From positions 103,870,036 to 103,934,035 of the forward strand of contig CM036168.1 of NCBI GenBank assembly GCA_020631735.1: a stretch of DNA of 64,000 nt, written 5' to 3'. A program made the position numbers and the translations under genes. Numbering within the stretch: the stretch's first letter is position 1; each line of letters starts with the position of its first letter. Shown here piece by piece: positions 22,660 through 34,999 of this stretch. A model generated the notes under the pieces. The model did no database searches, had not been told where the DNA came from, and saw nothing but the letters and a program-made list of their open reading frames with translations. Origin of the DNA: Saccharum officinarum (taxonomy: Eukaryota > Streptophyta > Magnoliopsida > Poales > Poaceae).

Positions 22660-22942
22660 TTGTAGGAGTCTGAGACTCTTGCTGGCGTGAGACGGCGAGT
22701 TGCCTCGAGCTTCCGCAAAGGAAGATAAAACAAGGGATCTGAGTGGATTTGATTTTTCCTGTGAAATCGGTATCTAATTACAGTATTCCTAAGGAAAAGG
22801 TTTGCTATTTCCTCAGTTCCAAACGCTCTACCACCGATCCTTTCCTCCATTTTTGTTTCCTTTGATTTTCCCGTGAAAATCCCGTGAACCAAACGGGGCC
22901 TAAAATTTAAAGTAAAACTGAAAATAAACTTGTTTTTATGTA

Positions 22943-23231
22943 CCCTCCGTTTAAACTCTCTCCATTTCAAATTATAAATCATTCTATATTTTTATATTCT
23001 ATCCTAAAAGAATACAATTCTAGATCTGATACTAGTTAAACTATTTTATAGGAAAAAACAACACCTATGTCTCCAAATAGATTTACTATAAAATATATAT
23101 TATAATCATCTAATGATCCTTATTTTGATATAAAAATTGCTAGTACTTTTTTGTATTGAGGTAGTTCAAGTTGAAATTGTTTTGACTCCATGAGAAGTAA
23201 TAATTACATTCTTTTTAGAATGGAGGAGTAG
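22943..23231. mobile_element. probable Stowaway-like MITE
   Basis: The left end carries CTCTCCATTTCAAATTATAA and the right end TTTTTAGAATGGAGGAGTA, which pair partly, as in degraded Stowaway ends. Further Stowaway-like text (TTTGACTTTTGACTAAATTTATAG) continues to about 23410, where the LTR-type element begins, so a second copy seems to have been interrupted. Confidence 0.5.
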
Positions 23232-23415
23232 CTTTTACTATGCATCTGTACATAATGTATATCTCGTCATGTATCTAGAAAAGCCACAACTACTTATAAT
23301 TGAAATGGACGGAATATAGTTTTGTCTTAAATCAATGAGGTCTAACTTTGACTTTTGACTAAATTTATAGAAAAACGTTAACGTCTACAATGTCAAATAA
23401 ATGCACGATTAAAAT

Positions 23416-24562
23416 TGTCGGTGTTCGGACCCGAGGGGGTCCTAAACCAACGAGTAAATGTTGCGTGTCTCTTTCCTGGATGGTGATGCAAGGAGAACAC
23501 ACGGGGGTTTATCCTGGTTCGGGCAAGAGAAGGCCCTACGTCCAGCGGGGGAGGGGGGAGAAGTTTGTATTTCCTTGCACCGAAGTGCTCGTGTAGGGGT
23601 TACAAGCATGCGAGAGAGGGCGTCAAGCCCAAGTCTCAAAGAAAGGAAAAAGAGGACAAGGGTGATTGCTTGAGATATTGATCTCTATCTGGCGTCTTGC
23701 CTGTTGTCTCTTGTGTTTCTTCGTTGTCCGTTCATCCTTTTTTCTGTTGTAGAACCTTGGCCTGCCCTTTTATAGGGCGAGAGGAGGCCAAGACGACGGG
23801 GAGCCTTGAGGTGATGTTTTGTCGATTCCTGTTGAGCTGACCGTAGCGACGTGCTCTGGGAATGGCCGGCCATTCCTGGACACCATTGCGTCGTGGGAGA
23901 CAAGACGGCGAAATGACCCGGAGCGTCGTGCCACACCGTCCTTCCCTTGCCGTTGAGCTATGCCGAGCGTCGAGGTTGGGTCGAGGCCGGGTCGAGACCG
24001 GATGGATAAGGCTGAATCCCCGAGATTGCGGAGAACGGGCCTTGTCTTATCCTCCCTCGAGGGTGATCGATGGTAAACAGTGCGCGGTAAGGTGGGTACA
24101 GTGACGGTTTTCACCTCCCATCACGGGATGGGCGGTAAAACAGTGAGATCTGACACGGGCATTGTTCCCATGTCGATCCTGGTCACAGCCATGCCGGTAG
24201 GTGATAGTAGGTAACCGCTTTAAATGCTATGGCTTTTGTCCTGGGGTAGGTAAAGAGGAGTCGATGTGCTCGACCCGGGCTCACGCGAGTCGGAGTTTTT
24301 CTAAGTGGGCGGACGAGCCTCGCGCGGGTCGGAGCACCGTCGAGGTATCTTGCTGTACGGGATAGGGCGCGGTCGAGGCACCCTGTCGAGCGGGTCTCGT
24401 ACGAGTCAGAGCCGGAGCGCGGTCGAGGCACCCCGTCGAACGGGCCTCGTACGAGGCGGACTGGATACGCGGTCGAGGCGGGCTGCCTTTTATTGCGGTT
24501 TTAGTCGTTTTAGTTTTTTATTAGCGATGGATGTGGGTACCCCCGTACTGTTGGTACCGACA
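23416..24562. repeat. LTR-like block of a large retrotransposon derivative
   Basis: It begins TGTCGGTGTTCGGACCC and ends TTGGTACCGACA, so the termini TGTCGGT and ACCGACA are inverted and have the TG...CA form of plant LTRs. The length is about 1.15 kb. No second copy lies in the window, so the LTR reading is inference from structure and from the transposon ORF downstream. No primer-binding site could be recognised directly after it. Confidence 0.55.
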
Positions 24563-24750
24563 GTAGCCCCCGAGCCTTTGGGTGAGTGTGTGATCACTCT
24601 CCCAGAGGTTTGTTTGAACTGGAGTCGTAGCGTCATGATTTTTTCCGGTGGGGGCGCGCGAGCGCACCCGCCGGGTGTAGCCCCCGAGGCCTCGGTGGAG
24701 TGTTGAGACTCCTCCGAGGTCTTGTATTCGTTTTATTGGGGAATGATTCG

Positions 24751-26200
24751 TTGCGGTCAAGCCCCCGAGCCTCGTGCGCACGAGGTCGGTCAGAGTCTCG
24801 GCCGTCTTTCGCTATGCGACCCTCATGCTCCTCCTTTAGGAAGGAGGAGGAGGGGTGGGGAACACCGTACTACCCCTGTTTGGGCGAGTTCCGACGATCT
24901 CCGGTGAGCTGCTAGCGGGGGAATTCGAGTGAGAGCCCATGCCCCAGTTGTTAGGGGTCGGCTAGTGGCCCGAAGGCGCTCTCAAAAATGCCAAGAAGTG
25001 ATCGTGTGGATCTCGATTCCCTTCGACAGGATTCGAGGGCTCGGTGCCTCCCCCGGGGGGATTCCTACGTGGACCTCCTCCTTTAGCCTCGAATACGTCC
25101 TGGGGTGCCTCGAGAGCGTGGCTCAAGCCCTGGCCATGTACGGGCGCACCCTTAGTCGTCCCTAACTCTGTTACTCGAGGGCAGCTGTCGAACCCTGGTC
25201 GAGGGCCAACTTTCGATCCCTCAAGGTTTAGGTTTCTGCGGTCGAGCCCCCGAGCCTCGCGCGCACGAGGTCGATCAGAGTCTCGGCCGTCTTTTGCTGT
25301 GCGACCCTCACGCTCCTCCTTCAGGAAGGAGGAGGAGGGGTGGGGAACGTCGTACTACCCTCATTTGGGCGAGTTCCGACGATCTCCGGTGAGCTGCTAG
25401 CGGGGGAATTCGAGTGAGAGCCCGTGCCCTAGTCGTTAGGGGTCGGCTAGTGGCTCGGAGGCGCTCTCAAAAATGCCAAGAAGTGGTCGTGTGGATCTTG
25501 ATTCCCTTCGACAGGATTCGAGGGCTCGGTGCCTCCCCCGGGGGGATTCCTACGTGGACCTCCTCCTTTAGCCTCGAATACGTCCTGGGGTGCCTCGAGA
25601 GCGTGGCTTGAGTCCTGGCCATGTACGAGCGCACCCTTGGTCGTCCCTAACTCTGTTACTCGAGGGTAGCTGTCGAACCCTGGTCGAGGGCCAGCTTTCG
25701 ATCCCTCAAGGTTTAGGTTTCTGCGGTCGAGCCCCTGAGCCTCGCGCGCACGAGGTCGATCAGAGTCTCGGCCGTCTTTTGCTGTGCGACCCTCACGCTC
25801 CTCCTTCAGGAAGGAGGAGGAGGGGTGGGGAACATCGTACTACCCTCGTTTGGGCGAGTTCCGACAATCTCCGGTGAGCTGCTAGCGGGGGAATTCGAGT
25901 GAGAGCCCGTGCCCTAGTCGTTAGGGGTCGGCTAGTGGCCTAGAGGTGCTCTCAAAAATGCCAAGAAGTGGTCGTGTGGATCTCGATTCCCTTCGACAGG
26001 ATTCGAGGGCTCGGTGCCTCCCCCGGGGGGATTCCTACGTGGACCTCCTCCTTTAGCCTCGAATACGTCCTGGGGTGCCTCGAGAGCGTGGCTCGAGCCC
26101 TGGCCATGTATGGGCGCACCCCTGGTCGTCCCTAACTCTGTTGCTTAAGGGCAGCTATCGAACCCTGGTCGAGGGCCAGCTTCCGCTCCCTCGAGGCTCA
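24751..26200 (+). repeat. tandem repeats of about 485 bp, three units
   Basis: GCCCCCGAGCCTCG or its variant starts at 24761, 25245 and 25731, a period of 484-486 bp. Each unit carries GAGTCTCGGCCGTCTTT, AGGAAGGAGGAGGAGGGG, GGGAATTCGAGTGAGAGCC, AATGCCAAGAAGTG and TTCGACAGGATTCGAGGGCT in the same order. The third unit decays after about 26160. Units are over 95 percent alike by eye. They lie between the LTR-like block and the ORF and so form an internal, possibly regulatory, region of the element. Confidence 0.85.
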
Positions 26201-26454
26201 TACCGGGCTCGAGGCCCGTTTCCTAGGTATCTGGGAATATCCGTCCATGGATCCCTCCCCTGCCCGTTAGCCGGGCACGTCTTTTTAGGAGGAGAGGCGA
26301 GATCGGCGCGGTAGTGGGTGACGTGGCGTACGGTTACGACGTGGGGGACGACCACGTGCCCAATTCCTGCGAGATGTAAGGAAATAGTTAGGTGGGCGCG
26401 TTTAATGCGGGAAACTGTTCCTACCTTTTCGCGCGGCCGTTGGGCTTCCGCCTG

Positions 26455-26466
26455 GGCATATAAAAT
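26455..26466 (+). promoter_or_regulatory. TATA-like box before the transposon ORF
   Basis: CATATAAAATC lies about 150 bp before the first ATG of the ORF, after GC-rich sequence. The spacing suits a promoter internal to the element. No experimental or comparative support is available here. Confidence 0.4.
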
Positions 26467-26610
26467 CAAGGCCTAGGGGTCTGCGTTCTCCACCGGTTCC
26501 TTGTGCCCCTGCAATCTTCTGCCTCAGACAACCCTTGCCTTATCGCGCTCTCCACCCGCGTCGCTGCCGCCACCGCATCCTCTCCATCCATCCCCCTTCC
26601 GACAGCACCG

Positions 26611-28424
26611 ATGGCAGGAAAGAGCCAGATCCTCCCCACCAACGACTAGGCCACCTCCTCGGTGACAGAGAGGAGGTTGGAAGAGTTGGTCGAGGACGGG
26701 CTGCTGTGGCCAAGGACGAGCAGGTCGCAGCCGGAGTGGATTGCGCCGCCTCCTGGCCACCGAGAGCCGGCGCCCCCTGAAGGGTACGTGGTGAGCTTTG
26801 TCTGCTTCCACGAGCGAGGGTTTGGCATGCCGGCATCTGTCTTCATGCGCGCGCTCCTCTACTACTACCGGGTGGAGCTTCACCACCTTGCCCCCAACGC
26901 CGTCGCGCAGGCCGCCATCTTCACGGCGGTCTGCGAGGGCTACCTTGGGGTGGAGCCGCAGTGGAACCTGTGGCTTCACCTTTTCAAGGCCGAGCTCTTC
27001 GCCAAGAAGGCGGGGGAGAAGGGCGTCCTGTGCGCGGCTCGAGTAGGGAGCTGCGTCCTGCAGGTGAGGTCGAGCCGGGTGGATCTGTATATCCCAGCTC
27101 GCCTCATCTCTTCGAACAGCGGGTGGCACGAGGGTTGGTTCTACCTCCGCAACGATGAAAATCGGTTGCCGAGGTACACCGGCCGCATGCTGACCGCTCA
27201 AGAGGATCGCTGGACGTACAGAGTGCCGGAAGCCGAGAAGCCGCGCCTGGACCCGCTGCTGGCGGCGCTGCAGCAGCTTCGCCTTCGGGGCTTGACGGCT
27301 GCGGCGGTGGCCGCAGCCTTCTATCGCCGCAGAGTGATGCCGCTGTGCCGCCGGCGTCTCTGCCTCGAACAGATGACTCTAGAGGCATCTCTGGAGGGGA
27401 CCCGGATGTCCCATGAATCCCTTGCCCTCAAGGAGGTCCTCCGGCGAGCGCGCTGGATGGTTGGGAACTTCAAGGTGGAGGCCAACCGGGTCCCTATGAG
27501 ACCTACCGAAGGGTTCGAGCCCGTGGTACGTATCTTAGGGCTAGTATGTTTGTTAATTTCGTTTATTTTTGGATTTCGCTGATTTGGTCGAGGCCGGCGC
27601 GTAGGATTTGTCGGCGCTGCGGGAAACGCGTCCGCCAGTCCTAGAGGACCGGCCCGCCCGAGAGGCTCGATGCCAGCATGCCTCCAAGAAGAAGCAAACC
27701 AAGGAGACTGCCAAGAAGCGGGCAATCCGCAAGGCCAAAGAGGCGGAGGCGTTGAAGAGGCTCCGGCGCCAGTAGACCATCGACGGGGTCCCCCTGGCGC
27801 CATCGCCTTTCGAGACGATCTCGGGGGAGGACGACGATAGCAGCGGCGAAGACGACGACGCCCTGTCGCGGTATGAGACCGCGACCAGACTGGGGGACCT
27901 TCCTGACATTCGCCCCTTGCTGGAGCCCATCAGGGGGGTGTCCTCCTCGGTCGTCGTGATCGAGGCGTCCGGGGAGGAGGAGAAGACGGAGAAGGAGACG
28001 GGCCCCTCGACGGGAGGGGCTGTTTTACCTCGGACCTAGCAAGAGGGGTCAACGGAGACGCCCGCACCAGCCCCGGTCCCGCAAGCTCGGGCAGGGGCTG
28101 GGACGGCGGTACCGGCGTCATCATCGGCGGTGGCGTCGGTAGGCGTGAGAACCCGAGGCCAGCTGGCCTCGGAGGCACAGAGGGCGCTAGGCGGTGCGTC
28201 GGTCGGGGCCCCAAGGAGTGCTCGCCCTGCGGGTGAGGCCGCTGCGAGGCCACAATCAGCCGCCCCGGGGGGCTCGGGTCGCACGGGGTCGAGGCCCTTG
28301 GTGCCGATTTCCGGGTAAGCGTCTCTGCTCGATTGTTCTGCCTTTCTCGGGGTCCGTTGGCTGACATTTCTTCTCACTTTGTAGGTTAAAGCGAAAGGCG
28401 GAGCCGATGGGGCTTACCCCCGTG
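26611..28424 (+). pseudogene. 'putative gypsy type transposon' ORF, broken and interrupted
   Basis: An ATG at 26611 opens a frame that meets TAG at codon 13 and continues from 26650 to about 27530. Typical text is FHERGFGMPASVFMRALLYY and VCEGYLGVEPQWNLWLHLFK, which I recognise as the Pfam 'putative gypsy type transposon' domain (Transposase_28 family) common in grass retroelement derivatives. An intron-like stretch (GTACGT near 27522 to AG near 27602) is followed by a charged Lys/Arg/Glu-rich region. The coding text is cut at 28424 by the Sirevirus and resumes at 38991. Further in-frame TAGs look like CAG changes, as expected in methylated repeats. There is no reverse transcriptase, so the element is non-autonomous. 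Confidence 0.72.
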
Positions 28425-28429
28425 AAGTC
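28425..28429. repeat. target site duplication, left (AAGTC)
   Basis: AAGTC directly before the 5' LTR equals AAGTC directly after the 3' LTR (38986-38990). A perfect five-base duplication marks one intact insertion event. Confidence 0.95.
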
Positions 28430-29019
28430 TGAAAGTCCTATGTTTGGTGTTGGTAATTAGTGACAATACCTATGTACTAATCCTATGCCTAAGTTGTATG
28501 TAGCATATGAGGATTAGTACATTCCAAGGTTGGTGGCAAGATGGACATGGTGATCATGATGGCCACACTTGGATTTGGACGCAACCCTATGTGATCAAGG
28601 CAAAGGTATATGCTTAAGGGTTGTGTTTTAGTAACCAAGACACCTAGTGGGTGTGGTTACATTATAGGATAGATAGCCGTACTATAAAGAGGGGAATGAC
28701 GCGGCTATTGAACTCCTAAGTGCCTCTAGATGTGCATTTCATGATCATATGCATTTGGATAGAACTAATAACGCCTCGAAAAATGATTGTGAAAATGCTA
28801 ACACACATGCACATGGTGATGATCACTTGGTGGTGTTAGCACGTTTGCGATGGCGTTGGAGTTTAAGCGGTAGAGAGGGTTTGGGGTCCTCTCTCCCTCC
28901 CGCCGAGCGTGCGAGCGCGGGATTCAGGCGATTTCGGGAAAATGAAATGTCTATTTTCCACTACGCCAGAAGTCGGAAATCAAACGGAAATCAAACGGAA
29001 GCGAACGTGGTCACAGTGG

Positions 29020-29430
29020 TGACCGGACGCAGCACCGGACGCAGCACCGGACGCTGCACCGGACGCGGTCACTGTGCGTCCGGCGCGTCCGGTCAGTGTC
29101 CAGTATCTGCGCGTTTTTCAGTTGCTGCACCGGACGCGAGGCGCGTCCGGTCACAGGCCACCGGACGCGTCCGGTGGTCCAGGGAGCTTACTGGACTCCC
29201 ACCGGACGCGGTCACGGTGGCGTCCGGTCTGTTCACCAGCGCGTCCGGTGGTTGGTTTGTTTTGCGCGACTCAGAGTTCACCGGCGCGTCCGGTGTGTCA
29301 CGGGACCGGCGCGTCCGGTGGTGACCAGCGCGTCCGGTCGTTACGACCGGCGCGTCCGGTCAGTGTTTCGAATTTTAGCCGTTGAGGCACCGGCGCGTCC
29401 GGTCCACGCGACCAGCGCGTCCGGTCTGCG
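29020..29430. repeat. CpG-rich palindromic motif cluster in the LTR
   Basis: Twenty or so copies of CCGGACGCG or its complement CGCGTCCGG, many as full palindrome-like ACCGGCGCGTCCGGT, crowd about 400 bp. The first part is a regular 12-bp series of GCACCGGACGCA. The cluster ends about 50 bp before the TATA box. Published Sirevirus LTRs have palindromic motifs in this position. The same cluster is in the 3' LTR (37620-38035). Confidence 0.9.
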
Positions 29431-29479
29431 CGACTGCTGCTGATTTCAGTTTCTAACGGCTATATTCGAAGGGGTACGT

Positions 29480-29489
29480 CTATATATAC
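29480..29489 (+). promoter_or_regulatory. LTR TATA box
   Basis: CTATATATACT follows the palindrome cluster and precedes TCGTTGGCCGG. Its place in the LTR suits the core promoter of the element, with transcription expected to start some 30 bp downstream. Confidence 0.7.
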
Positions 29490-30386
29490 TCGTTGGCCGG
29501 CTCAAGGCTCTAACTCTCGAACATTTTGACATACTTGTGAGCACTTTGAGCTAAGCAACTCCCCTCCCACTCATCTCTCTTACTTCTTTGCATATTCGAA
29601 GTGAGATTGAGTGATCCAAGTGCATTTGCATTGTGAGATTGCATCTAGTTGGCACTTGGTGGTTGATTTGCTGCGGGATTCTTGTTTCTCTTGGTGGTTG
29701 CCGCCACCTAGACGGCTTGTAGCAGCTTGGAGGCGTTGGCAAGAGTTGGTGATTGTATCTTGGCCACCTCCGGTGATTGTAAGGGGTTTGTGCCTACCTC
29801 GGCGAAGAGCCAAAGGCAACACTAGTGAATTGCTCGTGTCATTGCAACCTCTTGCCATTTGGTAGGTTCTTGTGGCGCCTTTTGAGAGGCTCGGTGTGTG
29901 ACCGATTAGCCACCGAACCACGTGGTGAAGAGGGACACAACGGGGACTAGCGTGCCGGCAAGCACGTGAACCTCGGGATAAATCTTTGTGTCATCACTTT
30001 CATATTGTGATTGATTGATCCCGGTGTTTGGTCATCTTGGTATTCATTGTTGATTATATTGGTTGGCTCAATACTTCGCCCCTCGGTGATACCCTCCTAT
30101 CTCTCTTGTATTATTTGCTTAGTTATCTTTACTAGCTAGTTAGCTTTGCTAGAGTAGCTCTTTTGTGTAGCTTGCTAGTTGTAGTTGTAATTACCTTCTC
30201 GGTTTGACTTGTGCGGTTGAGTGCATATACTAGAATTGTGAATTGGATAGGTGGCTTGCAAACACCCCGTAGGCTAAGCAAAACTCGCATCTCGCTATTT
30301 GTTTTATTGATAAACTTGTTTAGCTTGTCTTTGTAGAAATTTTTAATAGGCTATTCACCCCCCTCTAGCCATCAAGACCTTTCAAG

Positions 30387-30399
30387 TGGTATCGGAGCC
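30387..30399 (+). other. primer binding site
   Basis: TGGTATCGGAGCC starts two bases after the 5' LTR. It agrees with the initiator tRNA-Met complement used by plant copia elements at all but one position. Confidence 0.85.
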
Positions 30400-30438
30400 G
30401 TGGTCACCATTTATAAGGTTTAACAACCTCGGTGTAAG

Positions 30439-32624
30439 ATGGCTCAAGTTATGTTCAATCATGTTAATGGCAAGCCTCCATTCTTTGATGGTGTCTCTTC
30501 CTTTGATCATTGGAAAAGGAAGATGAAGCTATATCTAGGCAATATACATGAGAAGGTTTGGGATGTGACCAAAGAAGGATACATCATTCTTGATGAGGAA
30601 AACCTCACTCCCAATGACCGCATCAACAAACAATGCAACACGGCGGCACTTGCCACAATCTGTCAGGCCGTTGATGATAAAGTATTTGAGCAAATCAAAG
30701 ATCTTGAAAAGGCAAATGAGCTTTGGACGAGATTAGAGGAAACATATGAGGGCACTTCAACGGTAAAAAGTGCCAAGCTCTATATGCTCAAGGATAAGTT
30801 TGCAAGCTTCAAGATGAAGGATGATGAGTCCATACCGGAGATGTTCTATAGGCTCCAAGTCATTGTCAATGATCTTAAGGGGCTTGGGGAGAAGGTTGAG
30901 GACAAGGACTTCTCACACAAGTTCTTAATGTGCTTACCCAAGAAGTTTGCCACCTTGAGAAGAATGATCTTTAGAGAGGGATTGGACAAGGTCAAACCAA
31001 CCAATGTGCTTGGAGATATAATGACCGATGCCCAATACAATGATGATGAAGATAAGGTAGAAGAGAAGAAGGAGACCAAGGTCAAGCAAGAGAAGCCCAT
31101 TGCATTCAAGGCTTCATCTTCTAAGGGCAAGAGCAAGATGGAGAGTGATGATGATGATCCACTTGATGATGAGATCATGGCCCTTCTAGTGCAAAAGATG
31201 GGTCGGTTCATGAAGAAGAGAGGCTATGGTGCAAGAAAGAGGAGAGACACTATAAAGGCAAAGACCCTTTGCTACAATTGCAATAACCCAATCACATAGT
31301 GGGGGATTGCCCCTATGAAGATAAGAGACTTCATAATGGGGACTTGAAGCTCAAGAAGAACAAGAAAGAGAATGAGAAGAAAACAAAGAAGAGCTTCACC
31401 TTCAACAAGAAGAAGAAGGGTGGTGGTTATGTAGTCACTTGGGATAGTGACAACTCCGATAGTGATGATGATGCAAGCTCTAGTGATGATGAGAGGATCA
31501 CTCGGCGAGCCATTGCAAACATCGCCCTCTCCAACAAGCCATCCATCTTCGACACTACATCAACATGCCTTATGGCCAAGCCTACCAAGGTAAAATATGA
31601 TGATAGTGATGATGATTCTTGTGCTAGTGATGATTGTAGGAGTGATGATGAGGAGGATGAGGACTACTCCAAGGATGATCTATTAGGTGTAATAGATCAA
31701 ATGAGCAAAGGCTACAAGAGGACAACCAAGAAATACAAAATCTTGGAACAAGAGCTCATTGCTAAGTGCAATGAAAATGATGCCTTGATGGAGGAGCTTC
31801 TTGCTCTCAAAAAAAGTAAGGAGTGCAAAGGAATTGAACAAGAGCTCAAAGCTCTTAGGAAATCCTTTGATGAGCTAGAGGCCTCTCGTGAGTGTCTAAA
31901 GGAAGACCACGAGGACCTTGAAGTTGCTCACACTAGGCTTAAGGAAGCCCACTCCTCTCTACTTGAGCTCATCAAGGAGAAGGACCTCAAGTTGGAGAAG
32001 CTCATGAAGGAAGCTAAGAAGGAGCAAGTGATTGACACTTGTGATATTGGACTAACATGTGATATTATTGATGATTCTTCATTTGTTAGTCCTACTAATG
32101 CTTCATGTAGCTCATCATCATCCACCACAACCAACTCTACCTCTACTACTAGTGATTCATCACTTGTGGTTGAGAATAAGACTCTCAAGAGAGAGGTGGA
32201 TAATCTCACCCGCGCATTAGGCAATGCCTATGGTGGGGATGCCCGCTTGCTAAAATGCTTGGGTAGCCAAAGGTTCTCTCTTAACAAAGAGGGTTTGGGC
32301 TATACTCCCAAGAAGGGCAAGGCGGCCTTTGCAACTCACAAGCCTAGCTTTGTGAAGAGCAATGGTCGTTATTGCAATAGATGCAAGCAAGTTGGGCATC
32401 TAGAGATTAATTGCAATAAAATGAACAAGAACAAGAAAAATGCTAATGTACCTTACATTCCTTTTGATTCTTGTTATGTGCTTACCAAGGGAGAGAAAGG
32501 TGTGCATGCTAGGTTTGTTGGTACACCAATTGTGGGCCCAAAGAAGAAGGCCATTTGGGTACCAAAGAGCTTAGTTACTAACCTCCAAGGACCCAAACAA
32601 GTATGGGTACCTAAGAAACATTAA
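30439..32624 (+). pseudogene. Sirevirus gag, one frame change
   Basis: Structural capsid polyprotein. The first part (30439-31299) begins MAQVMFNHVNGKPPFF and has the copia gag core with FDHWKRKMKLYL and ELWTRLEETYEGT. The frame breaks within the first CCHC zinc knuckle, right after its CYNC, close to 31285. The second part (31299-32624) contains acidic Ser/Asp blocks, a coiled-coil region rich in Glu, Lys and Leu (about residues 150-250), and a second knuckle CNRCKQVGHLEINC. It ends at TAA at 32622-32624. A long gag with coiled coil is typical of Sireviruses, whose Gag is reported to bind LC8-type dynein light chain. The one-base break may be a sequencing error. Confidence 0.88.
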
Positions 32625-32666
32625 TTTGTTTTTGTAGGTTAATTACAAGGCCGGGGAAGGCATTGG

Positions 32667-33692
32667 GTGCTTGATAGTGGGTGCTCTCAACATATGACCG
32701 GTGATTCAAGAATGTTCAACTCTCTCAAATCAAATGATAGTGGCATTGATAGTATCACATTTGGTGACAATAGCAAAGGTGATGTAAAGGCTCTTGGAAG
32801 GATTGCAATCTCAAATGATCATAGCATCTCCAATGTGCTACTAGTTGAAAAGCTCAATTTCAACTTGTTGTCGGTTGCTCAATTATGTGATCTCGGTTTC
32901 AAGTGCATATTTGGTGTTGATGATGTGGAGATAGTTAGTGTTGATGGCTCTAACTTGATCTTCAAAGGCTTTAGATATGAGAATCTATACTTGGTTGATT
33001 TCAATGCTAGTGACACTCAACTTTCAACATGCTTGATCACCAAATCAAGTATGGGTTGGTTATGGCATAGAAGACTTGGTCATGTTGGCATGAAGCAATT
33101 GAACAAGTTAGTGAAGCATGACTTAGTTAGAGGCTTGAAGGATGTCACATTTGAGAAGGATAAGCTATGTAGTGCATGTCAAGCCGGAAAGCAAGTAGGC
33201 AACACTCATCCATTGAAGAGCATTATGAGTACTTCCAAGGCATTTGAGTTGTTGCACATGGATCTATTTGGGCCAACTACATACACAAGCATTGGTGGCA
33301 ACAAGTATGGTTTTGTGATTGTGGATGATTTCACTAGATACACATGGGTATTCTTTCTTGTGGACAAGAGTGATGTATTTGACATATTCAAGAAGTTCAT
33401 CAAGAGAGTGCAAAATGAGTTTGAGACCACAATCAAGAAAGTAAGAAGTGACAATGGAAGTGAGTTTAGAAACACAAGAGTTGATGAGCTATGTGAGGAG
33501 CTTGGAATCAAGCATCAATTCTCGGCCAAGTATACACCTCAATCAAATGGCCTAGTTGAAAGGAAAAATAGAACCTTAATTGATATGGCAAGATCAATGT
33601 TGAATGAGTATAATGTAGTCATTCATTTTGGGCCGAAGCAATCAACACGGCTTGCTTCTATAGCAACCGCCTCTATTGCCACAAGTTTCTAG
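32667..33692 (+). pseudogene. Sirevirus pol: protease and integrase
   Basis: The aspartic protease motif LDSGCSQHMTG opens the segment. It is followed by the pre-integrase zinc region (WHRRLGH, later CSACQAGK) and the integrase core with its three acidic residues in LLHMDLFGP, VRSDNGSEF and SNGLVERKNR. The frame changes just after, near 33632, next to a TTTT/GGG run, and runs into a stop at 33692. The remaining coding text continues in another frame. The protease text can be read a little upstream of the given start, so pol may be expressed by a route other than its own ATG. Confidence 0.88.
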
Positions 33693-34999
33693 AGAAGACA
33701 CCATATGAGATCTTAAATGGAAGAAAGCCCAACATTGCATACTTTCGTGTATTTGGTTGCAAATGCTACATCTTGAAGAAGGGCACTAGATTGAGCAAGT
33801 TTGAGAAGAAATGTGATGAAGGATTTCTACTTGGTTACTCAACTACTAGCAAAGCTTATAGAGTTTGGAATTTGGCTAGTGGTTTACTTGAAGAAGTGCA
33901 TGATGTTGAGTTTGATGAAACAAATGGCTCTCAAGATGAAGATAACTTGGATGATGTGAGAGGAACTCAATTGAGTAATGCTATGAAAGAAATGGATATT
34001 GGTGATATTAGACCAAAGCAAGTTATTAATGTAGATGACAACAAAGATCAAGTGCTCCAAAGTCCAATCACTCAAGCTAGTGGTTCTCTAATGCAGAATC
34101 AAGCTAGTACATCATCTCAAGTACAACAAAATCAACAAGTGGCTAGTTCATCATCTCCAACTCATGATCAACATCAACATTCAAGCAATCAAGTCCAAGT
34201 GCTTCAACCAACTAACATTGCAAGAGACCATCCATTGGATTCCATCATTGGTGACATACAAAGAGGAGTTCAAACTAGATCAAGATTGGCATCATTTTGT
34301 GCTCACTCATCTTTTGTGTCAATGGAAGAACCCAAGGACATTGATAAAGCATTAAGAGATCCGAATTGGGTAAATGCAATGCATGAAGAGCTCAACAACT
34401 TCAAGAGAAATGAAGTATGGGAACTAGTTGAAAGGCCTAAGGATCACAATGTCATTGGAACAAGATGGGTCTTTCGCAACAAGCAAGATCAAGATGGGAT
34501 AGTAGTAAGGAACAAAGCAAGACTAGTGGCTCAAGGTTACACACAAATAGAGGGTCTTGACTTTGGTGAAACTTATGCCCCGGTTGCAAGATTGGAAGCA
34601 ATTAGGATCTTACTTGCCTATGCTTGTGCTCACAATATCAAGCTATATCAAATGGATGTAAAGAGTGCATTTCTCAATGGGTACATTCAAGAGGAGGTGT
34701 ATGTGGAGCAACCTCCCGGTTTTGAAGATGACAAGAAACCCAATCATGTATACAAGTTAAGGAAGGCTTTGTATGGATTGAAGCAAGCACCTAGAGCATG
34801 GTATGAAAGATTGAGGGACTTCTTGCTATCCAAAGGATTTGTCATGGGCAAAGTTGATACAACACTATTCACCAAGAAGATTGAGAAAGACTTATTTGTA
34901 TTGCAAATATATGTTGATGATATCATATTCGGTTCAACCAATCAAGATTATTGTGATGAGTTTGGTAAAATGATGGCAAGGAATTTGAAATGTCAATGA
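33633..34999 (+). pseudogene. Sirevirus pol: integrase C-terminus and reverse transcriptase
   Basis: After the frame change the text resumes with the copia integrase end ([22 protein letters not shown]). It passes a variable Gln/Ser-rich linker and enters the reverse transcriptase (PF07727 type) with [20 protein letters not shown] and the active-site YVDDIIFGS. It breaks again close to 34985, shortly before [14 protein letters not shown] would continue in the next frame. Catalytic aspartates are present. Confidence 0.88.

Larger units (their letters stand above)
28430..30384 (+). repeat. 5' LTR
   Basis: TGAAAGTCCTATG...ACCTTTCA. It is near-identical to 37029-38985. Differences include small changes near 28847, 28880-28895, 29198 and 29390-29400. 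The U3 part holds the CGCGTCCGG palindromes and a TATA box. Confidence 0.95.

Noticed and set aside
22266..22905. possible 640-bp Tourist-like element (GGGCCTGTTTAG ... CCAAACGGGGCC)
   Set aside because: The ends look alike but no matching three-base flank is found, and other MITEs lie between them.
28749..29443. ORFs across the Sirevirus LTR palindrome cluster
   Set aside because: They are translations of the CGCGTCCGG repeat array (TGRSTGRSTGRC-like text) in an LTR and are not genes.
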